Positions 61,770 through 64,000 of a stretch of 64,000 bases of DNA are shown in pieces (position 1 is the first letter of the stretch; each line of letters opens with the position of its first letter). The notes below the pieces were generated by a model, which was not told the DNA's origin, did no database searches, and saw only the letters and a program-made list of their open reading frames with translations. The position numbers and the translations under genes were made by a program. The DNA comes from Bdellovibrio bacteriovorus (GTDB lineage Bacteria > Bdellovibrionota > Bdellovibrionia > Bdellovibrionales > Bdellovibrionaceae): NCBI RefSeq assembly GCF_001592745.1, contig NZ_LUKD01000009.1, forward strand, positions 1 to 64,000, read 5' to 3'.

Positions 61770-62203
61770 TGAAGTCCATCATAGCAATTGCAATCACAAT
61801 GATGATCTCACCCTGGGCGCTTGCGGTAGAGACAGCTCCTGCTAAAGAGACACCAGCAGCTCCGGCGAAAGCGGAAGCAACGCCAGAGAAAAAGAAAGAG
61901 TCCAAAGAGCCTCGCAAGCCTTCCCAGGCAGAGCTTGAGGCTTTAAAAATTATGAAAGGTGCCGAGATTGAGATATCTCACTACGACGATGATACGAACA
62001 CTTTTGAAGTGACGATCATTAAAGAGCCAGGAGTAGGGCCGAACGTGACCACTCCGGAAGAACTTTATCGTTCTACAGAGATGAATGTCGACTTTGCGAC
62101 GTTCAACTCTAAAAAAAGAGATTACATCGGTTCTGAGTTTCAATTGAAAGAAGATCTGATTCTGATTGGACCAGAGCAGATCATGAAACGCTCTAGAAAG
62201 TAA
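61769..62203 (+). CDS. Small periplasmic protein of unknown function
   Basis: 144 residues: signal peptide (IIAIAITMMISPWALA), an Ala/Pro/Glu/Lys-rich linker of about 40 residues (residues 20-55), then a compact alpha/beta domain (KGAEIEISHYDDDTNTFEVT ... EFQLKEDLILIG). The linker looks like an envelope spacer. No family is recognised. Its start shares one base with the L,D-transpeptidase stop, so it may work with that enzyme. Confidence 0.65.
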   Translation: MKSIIAIAITMMISPWALAVETAPAKETPAAPAKAEATPEKKKESKEPRKPSQAELEALKIMKGAEIEISHYDDDTNTFEVTIIKEPGVGPNVTTPEELYRSTEMNVDFATFNSKKRDYIGSEFQLKEDLILIGPEQIMKRSRK

Positions 62204-62210
62204 TCCAAAA

Positions 62211-62237
62211 GGGAAGTTCTAAGTTATAGAACTTCCC
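62211..62237. terminator. Perfect 11-bp hairpin between convergent genes
   Basis: GGGAAGTTCTA, a 5-base loop, TAGAACTTCCC. It begins 8 bases past the plus-strand stop and includes the stop codon of the minus-strand gene. On the minus strand CTTTTGG follows the stem. A bidirectional terminator is likely. Confidence 0.7.
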
Positions 62238-62628
62238 AGCCTTCTACCGGTTCCCACGTTGAATCACACGTGGGATTTAGAACCACCTCAGGGCATGCGA
62301 TCAAAGCGCGAAAGACGATGCCTTCTTCATCTTCAAATAAGAGAGTTCCTTTGGTGTATCCGGCAGGCCCCTTATAAAGCCCCTTTAACGCGGCCGTGCG
62401 TCCTTTACGATCTTTTGCAACGACGGCACCTGGACAGGCATCCGAACTGTCTTGGATAATCTTAAAGTCCCAGTGCTCGACTTGTGAATTCTGATTTAAA
62501 GACGTTGTGCGGATGCTTCCTTCGCTGATTTGCAAAGGTTGCAGGATTTTATACAGAAGAAAGTTCTCTCGTGTTTCAGCGGGACCATAAACAAGACAAG
62601 TCATTGCTAAAGCGGATATTAACGACAT
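62224..62628 (-). CDS. Small secreted protein of unknown function
   Basis: 134 residues with a short hydrophobic N-terminus (MSLISALAMTCLVYG). The rest is beta-rich with four cysteines (DACPGAVV, IACPEVVLNPTCDS) that could form two disulfides. I do not recognise the family. Its start overlaps the stop of the upstream 398-residue gene by 10 bases, so the two are one unit together with the partial gene at the window edge. Confidence 0.6.
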   Translation of the reverse strand: MSLISALAMTCLVYGPAETRENFLLYKILQPLQISEGSIRTTSLNQNSQVEHWDFKIIQDSSDACPGAVVAKDRKGRTAALKGLYKGPAGYTKGTLLFEDEEGIVFRALIACPEVVLNPTCDSTWEPVEGWEVL

Positions 62629-63815
62629 CGAACACCTCTTTGACTAGAGACTTCACCCCAACGTACTGCCGGACTCCAAACTGCATCGGAGTTCAAGTGG
62701 CCATCAATCATTTTTAAAAAAAGCTCCCACGCATTTGTTGCAGAGACTCCCGTCATCACGCGACAGCGAAGTAAAATTTCTTTGGCATCACGAATAGAGC
62801 CGTCGGTGCCTTCTTCGTTGGGATAATTATTCTTCTTCCAATAAGTTAAATCATTCAGTTGCCCATAAGCTTCACGAATGCGTGCGTCGCGTTTATGGGT
62901 GGAATATTCGTTCATCAAACCTGCAGAGAGGCAACGACCGCCATTGCTTTGAATGTTGTTCCAGGCCGTGTTCACAGATAAAATGCGGCCTTGCCATAGA
63001 TTGCAGATGCTTTCGACCACGACCTCAATGCGTTCATCAACAGTGGGAACACGAAAACGCAGGATTTTGCGAATGTTTTCGTGCCATTGATAGATTTGTT
63101 TTCGAGACGGCGAAATATTTTCTCGCCACCCTGCCATAGAGAACTGCTCCTCACTGCTGTACGGCGTAGGAGCGTCTGTTTTCCACATACGGAATCCCCC
63201 CAGGCGACTCAGAGGCCAAGAATAGGGATTGCGAGTGGTGATAAGTTCACGCACCTTCATGGGTGTCGTTGAATACAGTGTCCGGATGTATCCGTTGTCT
63301 TCAAGATGAGTCACGAGTTCAGCGTGCCCTCCACGAGTCCCCACGATACTTTCTTCTTCAGGCGTCAAAACGGGATTTAGAAAAACCACACCAGGTTGAA
63401 AAATCAGGCGATCAATTTTGATCGGGTAGGTATCGTACCCTAGGGTCTTCGTACTCGTAAGATGGGAGACATGATTGATAAACTCGCGAAGGCGTTGCCT
63501 TTCCGGCAAATGATCCCAGTTCGACAGAGTGTTTGTTAAGCTCGTCTTCATGTTTTCTATATTAGTGAATCTAACAGGAAGAGCATTTTCATACGCAAAG
63601 ATAATACGAACAGCATAAACAGCATCCGCACAATCTGTGGCAATACCATACCAATTGCTTGCGGGATTTGAAAAGATGTCGAATTTATAGTTTTCTTGCA
63701 CCCAAGAAGAATAGCGCTTTTCCCATTCTTCATTCCAAGAGTTCATTGCGGTCCACACTTTGGCGTGGGACATGGAAGAACTCATTAGGATAAAAAGTGC
63801 TACAAGAGTTTTCAA
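62619..63815 (-). CDS. Secreted protein with possible papain-like Cys/His pair
   Basis: 398 residues with a signal peptide (LVALFILMSSSMSHA). NWYGIATDCADAVYAVRIIF followed about 100 residues later by GTRGGHAELVTHLED puts a conserved-looking Cys and His in the order and spacing of NlpC/P60 or transglutaminase-like cysteine hydrolases. The C-terminal half has further Cys and Trp residues (SICNLWQGRILSVNTAWNNI). The hydrolase idea is an inference; no family name is recognised. Confidence 0.6.
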   Translation of the reverse strand: MKTLVALFILMSSSMSHAKVWTAMNSWNEEWEKRYSSWVQENYKFDIFSNPASNWYGIATDCADAVYAVRIIFAYENALPVRFTNIENMKTSLTNTLSNWDHLPERQRLREFINHVSHLTSTKTLGYDTYPIKIDRLIFQPGVVFLNPVLTPEEESIVGTRGGHAELVTHLEDNGYIRTLYSTTPMKVRELITTRNPYSWPLSRLGGFRMWKTDAPTPYSSEEQFSMAGWRENISPSRKQIYQWHENIRKILRFRVPTVDERIEVVVESICNLWQGRILSVNTAWNNIQSNGGRCLSAGLMNEYSTHKRDARIREAYGQLNDLTYWKKNNYPNEEGTDGSIRDAKEILLRCRVMTGVSATNAWELFLKMIDGHLNSDAVWSPAVRWGEVSSQRGVRCR

Positions 63816-63824
63816 ACAAACGCC

Positions 63825-64000
63825 TTAATAAATATCTACGCCCAGATTCACTTCAGTGTATTTTAAATCATTCGGGCGCAGGTCGGTGCTGCCCTCTTTA
63901 AACTGAAAAATGATCTCACAAAAGCGAGGGACATTCTTAGGACGGTTGGCATTAACAATGACCGTGGTCTCTTTATAAGAGCCATCGAAAGCTGCCCAGT
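63825..64000 (-). CDS. C-terminal end of a secreted or unknown protein, cut by the window edge
   Basis: An open minus-strand frame from the window edge to TAA (63825-63827). It encodes at least 57 residues, including WAAFDGSYKETTVIVNANRP and FCEIIFQFKEGS, ending TEVNLGVDIY. It lies 9 bases upstream of the 398-residue gene and is evidently the preceding gene of the same operon. The family cannot be judged from this fragment. Confidence 0.6.
   Translation of the reverse strand, partial: WAAFDGSYKETTVIVNANRPKNVPRFCEIIFQFKEGSTDLRPNDLKYTEVNLGVDIY

Noticed and set aside
1-64000. CRISPR arrays, insertion sequences and rRNA genes
   Set aside because: No regularly spaced direct repeats of 24-40 bases, transposase-like frames or rRNA segments were seen by reading.

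Overview
The window looks like a chromosomal segment of a Gram-negative bacterium of the Bdellovibrio type (Bdellovibrionota). This is an inference from the mix of families: a TIGR02147-type regulator, an S74 tail-fibre-like surface protein, many small secreted proteins with no recognisable family, and a moderate GC content. No 16S gene is present to fix the taxon.

Layout. 1-11764: surface polysaccharide locus. It holds an MBOAT O-acyltransferase, an MVF-type flippase, a complete UDP-L-FucNAc branch (capE-capF-capG) with a WbuB-like glycosyltransferase, a minus-strand epimerase/sugar transferase/acetyltransferase trio, and a large WbpM-type dehydratase. 11761-15565: a small secreted protein, then ResB-NrfA-NrfH, which reduces nitrite to ammonium. 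15792-20581: cysK, a nuclease-like protein, an ECF sigma factor with a probable membrane anti-sigma factor, and a MerP/MerT-like metal pair. 20666-35055: mostly core genes (K+-type proton-pumping pyrophosphatase, TrmO, SpoU methyltransferase, metG, class IV aminotransferase, mreB) plus a lipoprotein-type beta-carbonic anhydrase and a FecR-like protein.

35138-42626: a tRNA-His followed by about 7 kb of AT-rich accessory DNA. It contains a decayed HEPN/Toprim gene, a small DUF1871-like gene, a pilin-like gene broken by TAG, a zinc-ribbon-like membrane gene broken by TGA, a structured AT-rich palindromic zone, a 57-residue membrane protein behind a leader that can mask its own Shine-Dalgarno sequence, a 37-residue lipoprotein, a PhoD-like phosphatase and an AbiV-like HEPN gene. 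This is the least explained part of the window and reads as an eroding defence or mobile island at a tRNA gene.

42761-53851: a large Ig-like/fibrinogen-like lipoprotein, PgaB-PgaC-PgaD for poly-N-acetylglucosamine without an adjacent PgaA porin, an S74 surface protein, and a TIGR02147 regulator with a secreted partner. 53861-60725: a chemoreceptor, then a tight operon of quinol NO reductase, NirK fused to cytochrome c, NirV and Sco behind a perfect FNR/CRP-geometry palindrome. The cell can therefore send nitrite either to ammonium (NrfHA) or to N2O (NirK-qNor). 60900-64000: an L,D-transpeptidase and secreted proteins of unknown function.
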